Part shown: positions 28,326 through 36,262 of the stretch, piece after piece
Layout: each line of letters opens with the position of its first letter
Position numbering within the stretch: the first letter of the stretch is position 1
Assembly (NCBI RefSeq): GCF_937915125.1
Contig: NZ_CALDMP010000033.1
Location: 41,402 to 105,401, forward strand
Direction: 5' to 3'
Length of the DNA stretch: 64,000 bases
From: an uncultured Ruminococcus sp.
GTDB taxonomy: Bacteria; Bacillota; Clostridia; Oscillospirales; Ruminococcaceae
Position numbers and translations under genes: made by a program
The notes under the pieces: generated by a model
Told to the model about the DNA's origin: nothing
What the model saw: the letters and a program-made list of their open reading frames with translations, nothing else
Database searches by the model: none

Positions 28326-28354
28326 AAGATACCTCCTGTAAGTATACTATTTTC

Positions 28355-28383
28355 ATTATATCGTTTTTTTCTGCATTTGTAAA
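28355..28383 (-). promoter_or_regulatory. Promoter for GS-like/ANTAR genes
   Basis: On the minus strand, TTTACA (28383-28378), 17 bp, TATAAT (28360-28355). The leader is only about 22 bases, so there is no room for an ANTAR-type two-hairpin site in the 5' UTR. Confidence 0.75.
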
Positions 28384-28558
28384 GAACTGTTTTGTGTGCA
28401 TTTTATGTATATTTGCCTGTGGGGATAGCGGAAAACCGATTTGTTCTGGAAATTGGAAATGGCATAAAAATCCCATTGTGATTCTCACTAATTATACAGT
28501 TTCTGGATTGGTAGAATTCACGATTCCGGCGGTTTTGTCGAAAAGACGAACAAAATAC

Positions 28559-28587
28559 TTGTCAAAAAGTTGGTTTTTTGGTATAAT
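28559..28587 (+). promoter_or_regulatory. Promoter for the aldolase-like gene
   Basis: TTGTCA (28559-28564), 17 bp, TATAAT (28582-28587). The rest of 28384-28558 shows no gene. Confidence 0.75.
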
Positions 28588-28637
28588 AAAAGATACCACG
28601 CAGATTTGCGGAGGGAATAGAAAGTGAGGAATTTTGT

Positions 28638-29624
28638 ATGAGCGAATCCATCAAGGGCACGATGATCTCCTATCGGCCTGATATAAAGGTACTGGATGCC
28701 ACCATTCGTGACGGCGGTCTGGTGAACAATTTTGAATTTACAGACGATTTTGTGCGCAAACTGTACCTTGCCAATGTCCGTGCCGGCGTCGATGTCATGG
28801 AAATCGGCTATCTGGCAGACCCGGAGCTGTTCGATGAGTCCAAGTTCGGCAAGTGGAAGTTCTGCCACGAGGATGCCATCCGTGGTGTACTGGGTGATAT
28901 TCTGGATCCGAAAATGCAGCTTGCCGTTATGGCAGATGTGGGACGTGCCAATGTGGAACGGGATTTGCCTGATAAACAGGACAGCATCCTGGATATGGTG
29001 CGTATTGCCACCTACATCAACACCATTCCGACAGCCATCGAAATGATTGAGACCTGTGCAAGGAAGGGCTATCGTACCACTGTCAATATTATGGCGGTAT
29101 CCAAGGCGCAGGAGTCTGAGTTGGAAGAAGCGCTGGAAATGCTGGGCAAGAGCAGCGTGGATGTCATCTATCTGGTGGACAGCTACGGCTCTCTCTATCC
29201 GCTGCAGATGCGCCAGCTGGCACAGCGGTATCTGGAAGCTGCGGAGAAATACGGCAAGCAGATCGGTATTCATGCCCACAACAATCAGCAGCTTGCATTT
29301 GCAAACACCACAGAGTGTGCTATGATGGGCGTCAGCTATCTGGATGCAACTATGGCCGCTATGGGTCGTGGTGCAGGTAACTGTGCAATGGAACTTCTGC
29401 TGGGCTTTTTGAAGAATCCTAAGTATGACATCAAGCCGGTGCTGCGGTTCCTCCAGGATGAGATGCAGAAGCTGAAAAATGACGGCGTGGTTTGGGGTTA
29501 CGACATCCAGTACCTGCTGACAGGCTATCTGAATCAGCATCCCCGGACGGCAATTGCCTTCACCAAGGAGAAGCGTGAGGATTATTTTACCTTCTTCCAG
29601 GAATTACAGGAAAACGAAGGCTGA
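28638..29624 (+). CDS. DRE-TIM metallolyase family protein (aldolase catalytic domain)
   Basis: 328 residues. It begins with LDATIRDGGLVN, the metal-binding [D/N]xTxRDG motif of HMG-CoA lyase/4-hydroxy-2-oxovalerate aldolase-type enzymes, and has GIHAHNN for the later metal histidines. The middle has YLVDSYG. The expected partner for a 4-hydroxy-2-oxovalerate aldolase (acetaldehyde dehydrogenase) is not adjacent. I can assign the superfamily but not the substrate. RBS GTGAGG before ATG 28638. Confidence 0.75.
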   Translation: MSESIKGTMISYRPDIKVLDATIRDGGLVNNFEFTDDFVRKLYLANVRAGVDVMEIGYLADPELFDESKFGKWKFCHEDAIRGVLGDILDPKMQLAVMADVGRANVERDLPDKQDSILDMVRIATYINTIPTAIEMIETCARKGYRTTVNIMAVSKAQESELEEALEMLGKSSVDVIYLVDSYGSLYPLQMRQLAQRYLEAAEKYGKQIGIHAHNNQQLAFANTTECAMMGVSYLDATMAAMGRGAGNCAMELLLGFLKNPKYDIKPVLRFLQDEMQKLKNDGVVWGYDIQYLLTGYLNQHPRTAIAFTKEKREDYFTFFQELQENEG

Positions 29625-29647
29625 TTGACATCATGCAATAGAAATCG

Positions 29648-29682
29648 AAAGCGGAATGGCTCAGAGCTGTTCCGCTTTTTTT
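29648..29682 (+). terminator. Rho-independent terminator
   Basis: AAAGCGGAA/TTCCGCTTT stem followed by T run, after the aldolase-like gene. Confidence 0.8.
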
Positions 29683-29825
29683 GAATCAGGAATGAGGAAT
29701 GTCGATGTTTGTTTCGCTCACATATAAAATCCATTGCCACAGCCAATGCCACCATTCCCCGGTGTAACAAATTTCATCTCCGGGAATAAAATGGAATGAG
29801 AAGCAGGAAACGGGAGGTGAAGCAG

Positions 29826-30203
29826 GTGGAAGGATTGGTCTGGCTGGTCGTGCTTTGCATTCTGGCGGCGATGATGCTGCTTGCACTGGGGCTTTGCCAG
29901 CGGCTTTTGTCCCAGGAACTGCCGGAGGAACTGGCGGCGCTGGCGTTGTTACATGAGAAAGATGGTCTGGAACATCGTCTGGATGCACTGGCGGCACAGG
30001 TCTTGTGGACGGACAGTGATCTGGTACAGACAGTATGGCTGGTGGACTGTACCGAGGATGGGTGCCTGGAACCGATCTGCACGGATTTTTGCCGGACGCA
30101 CAGCAGTTTCAGGTACTGCCGTGTGTCGGAACTTGTGAAAATTTTTGGGAAAATGCGAGAAGCTGAAAAAAACGATTGCATTTCGTCGAAAAAACATGTA
30201 TAA
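29826..30203 (+). CDS. Small membrane-anchored hypothetical protein
   Basis: About 125 residues. A single N-terminal transmembrane helix (WLVVLCILAAMMLLALG) is followed by a Leu/Glu-rich helix and a Cys-rich C-terminal part (CTEDGC, CTDFC). GTG 29826 is preceded by GGGAGGTGA; ATG 29796 is an alternative adding ten residues. The C-terminal codons overlap the promoter for recD2. Not recognised. Confidence 0.5.
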   Translation: MEGLVWLVVLCILAAMMLLALGLCQRLLSQELPEELAALALLHEKDGLEHRLDALAAQVLWTDSDLVQTVWLVDCTEDGCLEPICTDFCRTHSSFRYCRVSELVKIFGKMREAEKNDCISSKKHV

Positions 30204-30204
30204 T
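30176..30204 (+). promoter_or_regulatory. Promoter for recD2-mreB
   Basis: TTGCAT (30176-30181), 17 bp, TATAAT (30199-30204). The position rules out the earliest in-frame starts of recD2 upstream of about 30211. Confidence 0.75.
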
Positions 30205-30258
30205 AAAAAGAAGCAGAAAATACAGATGCCGATGGCAGAAAAAGGGGAGGGAATCCGT

Positions 30259-32538
30259 TTGGCAGAAAAAGCACCTCTGCATTTGGAGGGCATTGTGGAA
30301 CATGTGCTGTACCGCAATGACCAGAACGGCTATACAGTGCTGGAACTGGATGTAAATGGCTCCCCGGTCACTGTGGTGGGCGAGATCGGCGAGGCAGAAG
30401 AGGGCGAGCGGCTTTTGGTGGATGGGGAATATGTGAACCATCCCCGCTTCGGCGCACAGTTCCGGGCGCAGTACTGGGAACGGAAACTCCCGGCAGATGC
30501 CCTGAATATCCAGAAATATCTCTCCTCTCGTGCCATCAAGGGTATCGGTCCCTCTCTGGCACGGAAAATCGTGGAGGCATTCGGTGACCAGACCCTTGTG
30601 ATCATGGAGAAAGAACCGACCCGGTTGCTGGAAATACGTGGTATTTCGCCGAAAAAGTGTGAAGCTATTGCCGCAGAGGTACAGCAGATCTTCGCCTTGC
30701 GTTCCCTGATGCAATTTCTGGCGCAGTACGGCATTCGCTCCAAATATGCCATGCGTGCCTACCAAAGATGGGGTGCAGGTGCCATGGATCTGCTGGCGGC
30801 AAATCCCTATCTGCTTTGTTCGCCGGGAATCGATCTGGAGTTCCAGAAAGCAGATGCTGTGGCATATGGTATGCACTTTTCCGCTTCTGCACCCCAGCGT
30901 GTACAGGCGGGAATCGTCTATTTGCTGCAATATAACGCCAATTCCGGTTATACCTGTCTGCCTCTGGACAGGCTCCGTCCAAAGGTGTGCAGTTATCTGA
31001 AAGTCCAGCCGGAGGATTTTGATGCGGCATATGCTCAGGCACTGGACGAGCATGTGATCTATATCTATGAAAAGGCAGAGAGACCCTTTGTCTTTCTGGA
31101 GGATTATTACATCGCAGAACGGTATATTGCAGACCGTGTGGGCGTCATTATGGATTTCAGTGCGCCGGAAGATCGGACGGATTTCACAGAACTTATCGAC
31201 GCACAGGAAAAGGAACAGGGAATGCACTATGCGGCATTGCAGCGGCAGGCGATTACCACGGCATTATCCCGTGGCATGGTAATTCTCACCGGCGGTCCCG
31301 GCACAGGTAAGACAACTACGCTGAATGCCATTATTGCACTGTATGAGAAGCAGGGCTATCGTGTTATGATCGCTGCCCCGACGGGACGTGCTGCCAGCCG
31401 TGTATCTGACCTGACAGGCTATGAGGCGAGCACCATTCACCGGATGCTGGCAGTGGAATATGACATGTCCGGCAATATGCGCTTTCAGCACAATGAGCAG
31501 AATCCACTGGACTGCGATGTCATGGTCGTAGATGAGATGTCTATGGTGGATGTGCTGTTGTTTGAACATCTGCTTCGGGCGCTGCGGCTGGGCTGTAAGC
31601 TGGTACTGGTGGGAGACTGCGATCAATTGCCGTCTGTAGGCGCAGGCAATCTCCTGCGTGACCTCATTGACAGCGGACGAGTCCCTGTGGTTGCGTTGAA
31701 AGAAATTTTTCGCCAGGCGCAGAAGAGCAGCATTATTACCAATGCCCACAAGATCATCCGAGGAGAATACCCTGACCTGACCCAGAAAAAAAGCGACTGC
31801 TTTTTCTTCCAGCGGCTGAAGCCGGAACCGGCGATCTCCCTGATGCTGGAACTGGTGCAGGAACGTCTGCCCAAGGCTTACGGCTATTCGCCTACGGAGG
31901 ATATTCAGGTGATTACGCCGTCCCGGAAAGGTATTATGGGCGTGGTGGAACTGAACCAGCGTTTGCAGGAGGTACTCAATCCACCGTCCAAATCTTTGCC
32001 GGAAGTGAAGTCTGTGCTGTACACTTTCCGGGAAGGCGACAAGGTCATGCAGATCAAGAATAATTATGACATCATCTGGCATAAGGACGGGGAGAATGGC
32101 ACAGGTATTTTCAACGGTGATATCGGCTATCTCCGTGCCATAAACCGGCAGAGTCAGGAAGTCGTGGCGGAGTTTGACGGCCGTCATGTGACTTATTCTT
32201 TTGACCAGTTGGATCAGCTGGAGCTTGCCTATGCTGTCACGGTGCACAAAAGTCAGGGCAGTGAATTCCAGGCGGTGGTGATGCCGCTGCTGGGGGGCTT
32301 TCCGAAGCTGTATTATCGGAATCTGCTGTATACGGCGGTGACACGTGCTCGCCGGCTGCTGATATTGATCGGCTCAAAAAATGTGATTTATCAGATGGTG
32401 GATAACAATCGCCGGATGTATCGATATACCTGTCTGCGGGAAATGCTGCTGGAACAGCAGAGACCCGGGACAAAGACTGCCCGTTTGCCGGAAGAAACAG
32501 ACGGTGCAGAAGCAGAAGAACAGGAGGAATCGTCATGA
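30259..32538 (+). CDS. recD2: RecD2-type ATP-dependent DNA helicase
   Basis: About 759 residues. SF1 5'-3' helicase of the RecD/TraA group found without RecBC. The N-terminal region has helix-hairpin-helix-like segments (IKGIGPSLARKI, EIRGISPKK). The helicase core has Walker A GGPGTGKTTT (about residue 345), motif II DEMSMVD (about 424), and motif VI-like AVTVHKSQGSEF. I chose TTG 30259 because AAAGGGGAGG precedes it by 7 bases and it follows the predicted transcription start; ATG 30232 is a less well supported alternative. Overlaps mreB (ATGA). Likely role in DNA repair and fork processing. Confidence 0.88.
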   Translation: MAEKAPLHLEGIVEHVLYRNDQNGYTVLELDVNGSPVTVVGEIGEAEEGERLLVDGEYVNHPRFGAQFRAQYWERKLPADALNIQKYLSSRAIKGIGPSLARKIVEAFGDQTLVIMEKEPTRLLEIRGISPKKCEAIAAEVQQIFALRSLMQFLAQYGIRSKYAMRAYQRWGAGAMDLLAANPYLLCSPGIDLEFQKADAVAYGMHFSASAPQRVQAGIVYLLQYNANSGYTCLPLDRLRPKVCSYLKVQPEDFDAAYAQALDEHVIYIYEKAERPFVFLEDYYIAERYIADRVGVIMDFSAPEDRTDFTELIDAQEKEQGMHYAALQRQAITTALSRGMVILTGGPGTGKTTTLNAIIALYEKQGYRVMIAAPTGRAASRVSDLTGYEASTIHRMLAVEYDMSGNMRFQHNEQNPLDCDVMVVDEMSMVDVLLFEHLLRALRLGCKLVLVGDCDQLPSVGAGNLLRDLIDSGRVPVVALKEIFRQAQKSSIITNAHKIIRGEYPDLTQKKSDCFFFQRLKPEPAISLMLELVQERLPKAYGYSPTEDIQVITPSRKGIMGVVELNQRLQEVLNPPSKSLPEVKSVLYTFREGDKVMQIKNNYDIIWHKDGENGTGIFNGDIGYLRAINRQSQEVVAEFDGRHVTYSFDQLDQLELAYAVTVHKSQGSEFQAVVMPLLGGFPKLYYRNLLYTAVTRARRLLILIGSKNVIYQMVDNNRRMYRYTCLREMLLEQQRPGTKTARLPEETDGAEAEEQEESS

Positions 32539-33554
32539 GCAAAACAGACATCGGGATTGATTTGGGGACTGCAAATACAGTCATTACACTGGGGAAAAAG
32601 GGCGTTGTGCTCAGCGAACCCTCTGCCATCGCCTATCATACACGCACAAAGGAAGTACTTGCTGTGGGCAAGCGTGCCTATCAGATGATCGGCAAAACAC
32701 CGGATTATATTGAGGTAGTGCGTCCCCTTTCCGGGGGTGTCATTTCCGATGACCGCATGACCCAGTACATGATCCGGGAGTTTATCCTGCAGGTCACCGG
32801 GCATCGTCTCACAAAGCCACGTATCATAATCTGCGTGCCGTCATTTATTACGGATGTGGAAAAGCGTGCTGTAGTGGAAGCCGCCATGAGTGCCGGCTCC
32901 CGGAAAGCTTATCTGATCGACGAACCCATTGCGGCACTGATCGGTGCCGGGGTGAATATCGGCAAGGCACGGGGCAATATGGTGGTGGATATCGGCGGCG
33001 GCACTACCGATGTGGCGATCGTCTCCATGAATGGTATTGTTACTTCTCATTCTGTCCGTGCGGCAGGGAATACGCTGGATCAGGCGATCATCCGCTATAT
33101 GCAGACCAAGTACAAGCTTCTCATTGGGGAACGCACGGCGGAACGGATCAAGATTGAGATGACCAACCTCTACGACCCCAGAGCCGATGTGACGGCATGG
33201 GTCAAGGGACGTAATCTGGTCAGCGGACTGCCGGAAATGCAGGAGGTCAGCGAGCTGGAGATCTTCGAGGCGGTGGAGGACGTAGTTGCTGATATTATTG
33301 AGGCGATCAAAACGGTTCTGGAGGAGACACCGCCGGAGTTGGTGGGCGATATCTACGAAAACGGTGTACTGATGGCAGGCGGCGGTGCTATGCTGGGCGG
33401 TTTGCGGAAACTGGTGGAGCGAACGTTACAGGTGAAGTGCGTTGTGGCGAAGGATTCCATCCATTGTGTGGCAAAGGGCACGGCAATTGCATTCCGGAAG
33501 ATGGATACGCTGCTGGATGGCTTTGAGAATATTGCGGTGTATCAGTTTAAGTGA
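32535..33554 (+). CDS. mreB: Rod-shape determining protein MreB/Mbl
   Basis: 339 residues. Bacterial actin that guides cell wall synthesis at the membrane. GIDLGTANT begins the ATP-binding phosphate 1 loop; DIGGGTTDVAI is phosphate 2; AGGGAMLGG is the adenosine motif. Overlap with recD2 by ATGA means coupled translation. No mreC or mreD follows, so it may be an Mbl-type paralogue. Confidence 0.93.
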   Translation: MSKTDIGIDLGTANTVITLGKKGVVLSEPSAIAYHTRTKEVLAVGKRAYQMIGKTPDYIEVVRPLSGGVISDDRMTQYMIREFILQVTGHRLTKPRIIICVPSFITDVEKRAVVEAAMSAGSRKAYLIDEPIAALIGAGVNIGKARGNMVVDIGGGTTDVAIVSMNGIVTSHSVRAAGNTLDQAIIRYMQTKYKLLIGERTAERIKIEMTNLYDPRADVTAWVKGRNLVSGLPEMQEVSELEIFEAVEDVVADIIEAIKTVLEETPPELVGDIYENGVLMAGGGAMLGGLRKLVERTLQVKCVVAKDSIHCVAKGTAIAFRKMDTLLDGFENIAVYQFK

Positions 33555-33622
33555 GCTTTTTGGCGGATTTTTGAGATAAAAAACACTTGACAAAAATGAA
33601 ATTATGTTGTTTACGTAAATCG

Positions 33623-33722
33623 AAAGGGACTGTTGCAAGGACAGTAAAATCCTGGTTCACGGGTCGATGTGGGCATCGCACCGTTTTCCTGTTGGATTTT
33701 GACTGTCTGCAACAGCCCTTTT
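33623..33722. repeat. Long imperfect hairpin element (family C), probable shared terminator
   Basis: Two arms of about 30 bases (AAAGGGACTGTTGCAAGGAC and GTCTGCAACAGCCCTTTT) separated by about 40 bases that also contain a small hairpin CGATGTGGGCATCG. T-rich on the right and A-rich on the left, so it can terminate the converging mreB and AEC transcripts. Its size suggests a mobile palindromic element rather than a simple terminator. Confidence 0.75.
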
Positions 33723-33732
33723 GTTTTCTTTA

Positions 33733-34710
33733 TCAGATATACTCCAAGGTTTTCAAAACAAACAGCCACGCTGTCAGCGTAAATGCACTGAGCAGGGTTG
33801 TCATCATCACCGCACATGCCGTGATGGTTCCCTCATGCTTCATATTGCGTGCCATGACAAAGCAGCTTCCCGTTGTGGCACTGCCAAGCATGACAAGAAT
33901 GGCGATGAGCTTCTCGTCCCGGAATCCCAGCCAGATGGCAGCCGGCAGGAAGATGCCGCAGAACAGCACCAGCTTGATAAAGGAAATACCCAGGGTCACC
34001 GGGAGCCTTCCCTTGGCGTTGCCCACCTGGAAGGATGCACCCAGGGCAATCAGGGACAGGGGCGTTGCCATATTGCCCAGATAGGAGACGGATTTCGACA
34101 GGATCACCGGCTGGGGAATATGCAGCACAGACCAGAGCATTCCCACGACAATGCCCAGGATAATGGGATTTGTGAGGACATCCTTCAGGGTGCGCAGGAA
34201 CAATGCCCTGGGACTGGTCTTTTCGCCGTCCTTCGGCGCAGTCAGGGAAAGGGTAATGACGGCAATGACGTTGTACAAGGGAACGGTTCCCACGATCATG
34301 AGCGCCGCCATGGTAGCTTCGCCGTAAATATTATTGACAAAGGCTATGCCCAGGATCGCCGCACTGCTCCGATAGGATGCCTGGATGATCTCACCCCGTT
34401 CCACCTTGTCCTTATGGAGCATGGAAAAGAGCAGGGCAATCATAATGCTGCATACCGTAGCGAGAAAGCAGAACAGCACAAATTTTGTGTCCCAGACTGT
34501 CTGGAAATCCGCTGTGGACAAGTCCATGAACAGCAGTGCCGGTAACAATGCCTTGAACACGAACTGGTTGATCTTGGCGGTGGAGTGGTCGTCCAGCAAG
34601 TGGACTTTTTGCATACACCAACCGAATACCATCATGAGAAACACTGGAATCGTGGCGTTGAGACTGAATATGAGATTTTGGGTAAAGGTTTGCATGACAT
34701 TCGCTTCCAT
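33733..34710 (-). CDS. AEC (auxin efflux carrier) family transporter
   Basis: About 325 residues with roughly ten hydrophobic helices in two halves. LPALLFMDLS in the first half and LPAAIWLGF near the end suit the AEC family, which moves organic acids such as malate, or other anions. I chose the ATG at 34710; a longer in-frame reading continues 28 residues into repeat copy B2, which is unlikely to be authentic. The start has a weak RBS (AAAGGA 13 bases away). Substrate unknown. Confidence 0.82.
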   Translation of the reverse strand: MEANVMQTFTQNLIFSLNATIPVFLMMVFGWCMQKVHLLDDHSTAKINQFVFKALLPALLFMDLSTADFQTVWDTKFVLFCFLATVCSIMIALLFSMLHKDKVERGEIIQASYRSSAAILGIAFVNNIYGEATMAALMIVGTVPLYNVIAVITLSLTAPKDGEKTSPRALFLRTLKDVLTNPIILGIVVGMLWSVLHIPQPVILSKSVSYLGNMATPLSLIALGASFQVGNAKGRLPVTLGISFIKLVLFCGIFLPAAIWLGFRDEKLIAILVMLGSATTGSCFVMARNMKHEGTITACAVMMTTLLSAFTLTAWLFVLKTLEYI

Positions 34711-34730
34711 TCTTCGTTTTGTATCCTTTA

Positions 34731-34920
34731 AGCAACACCGCACAAAGAGCGCCTGACGGCTTTGCACGTCATATGCTTGCATATTTTGCGTCATATTTCA
34801 CAAAAATGCTCGTGAATACACAAAGTATTCACTGCGCTTTTTGTTTCATCTGACGAAAAATCTGACAAAGTTTATGCTCGTAGAGTACATCTGACGCACA
34901 ATCTTTGTGCGGTATTGCCT
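34731..34920. repeat. Dispersed repeat, family B, full copy (B2)
   Basis: 190 bp bounded by inverted ends GCAACACCGCACAAAGAG and CTTTGTGCGGTATTGC, with the internal palindrome TGCTCGTGAATACACAAAG/TATTCACTGCGC and TCATATGCTTGCATATT. No ORF. It is inverted with respect to B4 (53156-53328). Confidence 0.9.
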
Positions 34921-35116
34921 TTATAGTGTAGCGCATTTGGGGTGATTTGTCAAATGGGTGGATTTTGAACGGTGTTGCCTCAAGAATATCAGTCTTTTCT
35001 GCTTTACCTTATGGGATTATACTGATGTTGGGCGAACACAGCGCTGCACCTGCAACTTCACAAGCTGCATTCAAAATTTATTTACAAAATGATTTGAAAA
35101 TTTGCCGAATTTACAC

Positions 35117-35145
35117 TTGACTTTTAAATTTGATCGGTATATACT
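35117..35145 (+). promoter_or_regulatory. Promoter for the dockerin-like gene
   Basis: TTGACT (35117-35122), 17 bp, TATACT (35140-35145), in an AT-rich stretch (34921-35217) that holds no gene. Confidence 0.7.
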
Positions 35146-35217
35146 AAAGATAAAGAAATTGTTTTGTGCAAGGGGCATAAAATAATTCTACATATTATAA
35201 AGGAAAGGTGATTATTT

Positions 35218-35991
35218 ATGAAAACAAGAAAGGCAATCTCATTTCTCACCGCAGCTGTCATGGCTGTCTCAGCGCTCCCCATTCTGTCCGTCAGTGCTGA
35301 GGAAAGCACCTATGCACTGGGCGATGTAGACATGGACGGATATATCACCGGACATGATGCGGCTATGGTGTCTCGCTATGTGCTGGACGAAAGCTACACG
35401 TTGACTGAGGAACAGCTTGCACTGGCTGATGTCAATGCAGACGGCGCAGTAAATCAGGCGGATGCCGACTGGATTTTTGAGAACCGTATGTATATGTTGG
35501 GCGATATGTTGAAAGATGGGACATCGGACTATACTATTTCTTTAGGTACGAGCTTCGGCATTGCGATGAAAGTGTATGCTTGGGAATCTGTTTGTAAGCC
35601 TGTAAATGTTATTGAGACTCCCATTCCTGATATGCCACATTTATATGGATATGGCATTTCTGGACGGGAACCTGGATCTGCAATTGTTGAGATTTGCGAG
35701 GGAGAAACACAAGAATGGCGCACGCTTGATCCAACAGAAGATGAAGCGATATACAATGAATTGTTACGTCTTACTTGGTTGGAGGATTATGATTGTGCAC
35801 TTACTCAAATGGAATACAATCTGTTGGATATTGATGGGAATAACGAGATTTCCATGGATGATGTTGTGCTTCTGATGGGCATGTATGTTGAAGATGCTGT
35901 GGGGCGTGACATATCTGAACTATACTTCGGCGATGGAAAGTATTACGTAGACCGGGACAGCATTGGCAGCCGTGTACAATTCGGCGAATAA
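35218..35991 (+). CDS. Secreted protein with N-terminal dockerin-like domain
   Basis: 257 residues. Signal peptide ending SVSAEES. Immediately after it, about residues 33-90 contain two calcium loops: DVDMDGYITGHD and DVNADGAVNQAD, the dockerin pattern. Residues about 90-195 form an unknown region with DYTISLGTS and IETPIPDMPHLYGYG. A third EF-like loop DIDGNNEISMDD is near residue 201, followed by a short C-terminal tail. An N-terminal dockerin is unusual; most cellulosomal proteins carry it at the C-terminus. The middle may be a new module. Slightly richer in A/T than neighbours. RBS AAAGGAAAGG. Confidence 0.7.
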   Translation: MKTRKAISFLTAAVMAVSALPILSVSAEESTYALGDVDMDGYITGHDAAMVSRYVLDESYTLTEEQLALADVNADGAVNQADADWIFENRMYMLGDMLKDGTSDYTISLGTSFGIAMKVYAWESVCKPVNVIETPIPDMPHLYGYGISGREPGSAIVEICEGETQEWRTLDPTEDEAIYNELLRLTWLEDYDCALTQMEYNLLDIDGNNEISMDDVVLLMGMYVEDAVGRDISELYFGDGKYYVDRDSIGSRVQFGE

Positions 35992-36025
35992 ACGTTTTGC
36001 AACACATACGAATATTGATTCACGG

Positions 36026-36061
36026 AAAAACCGTCGACAGACCTCTGCCGGCGGTTTTTTG
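36026..36061 (+). terminator. Rho-independent terminator
   Basis: AAACCGTCGACAGA/TCTGCCGGCGGTTT imperfect stem with T6, after the dockerin-like gene. Confidence 0.75.
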
Positions 36062-36154
36062 CGCTGTGCGCATGACAGATATTCTGCGCCAATTATGTTT
36101 TAAAACGTATTTTTCCATCTCCGCTTTGTATCTTTTCGAACCCAGACCCAGCCC

Positions 36155-36184
36155 TTGACAAGTATGTCCGATTTTTGCTATAAT
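36155..36184 (+). promoter_or_regulatory. Promoter for aconitase
   Basis: Perfect TTGACA (36155-36160), 18 bp, TATAAT (36179-36184). Confidence 0.85.
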
Positions 36185-36262
36185 AATAGGGTATTGATAA
36201 ATGCTCGTAAATGGATGGCTTGCCGTGCGTTTGCAGAGCCAAACACGAAAGGAATGATGGAC

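Noticed and set aside
33587..33615. Promoter TTGACA after mreB for a small RNA
   Set aside because: The -35 is perfect but no acceptable -10 lies 16-18 bases downstream.
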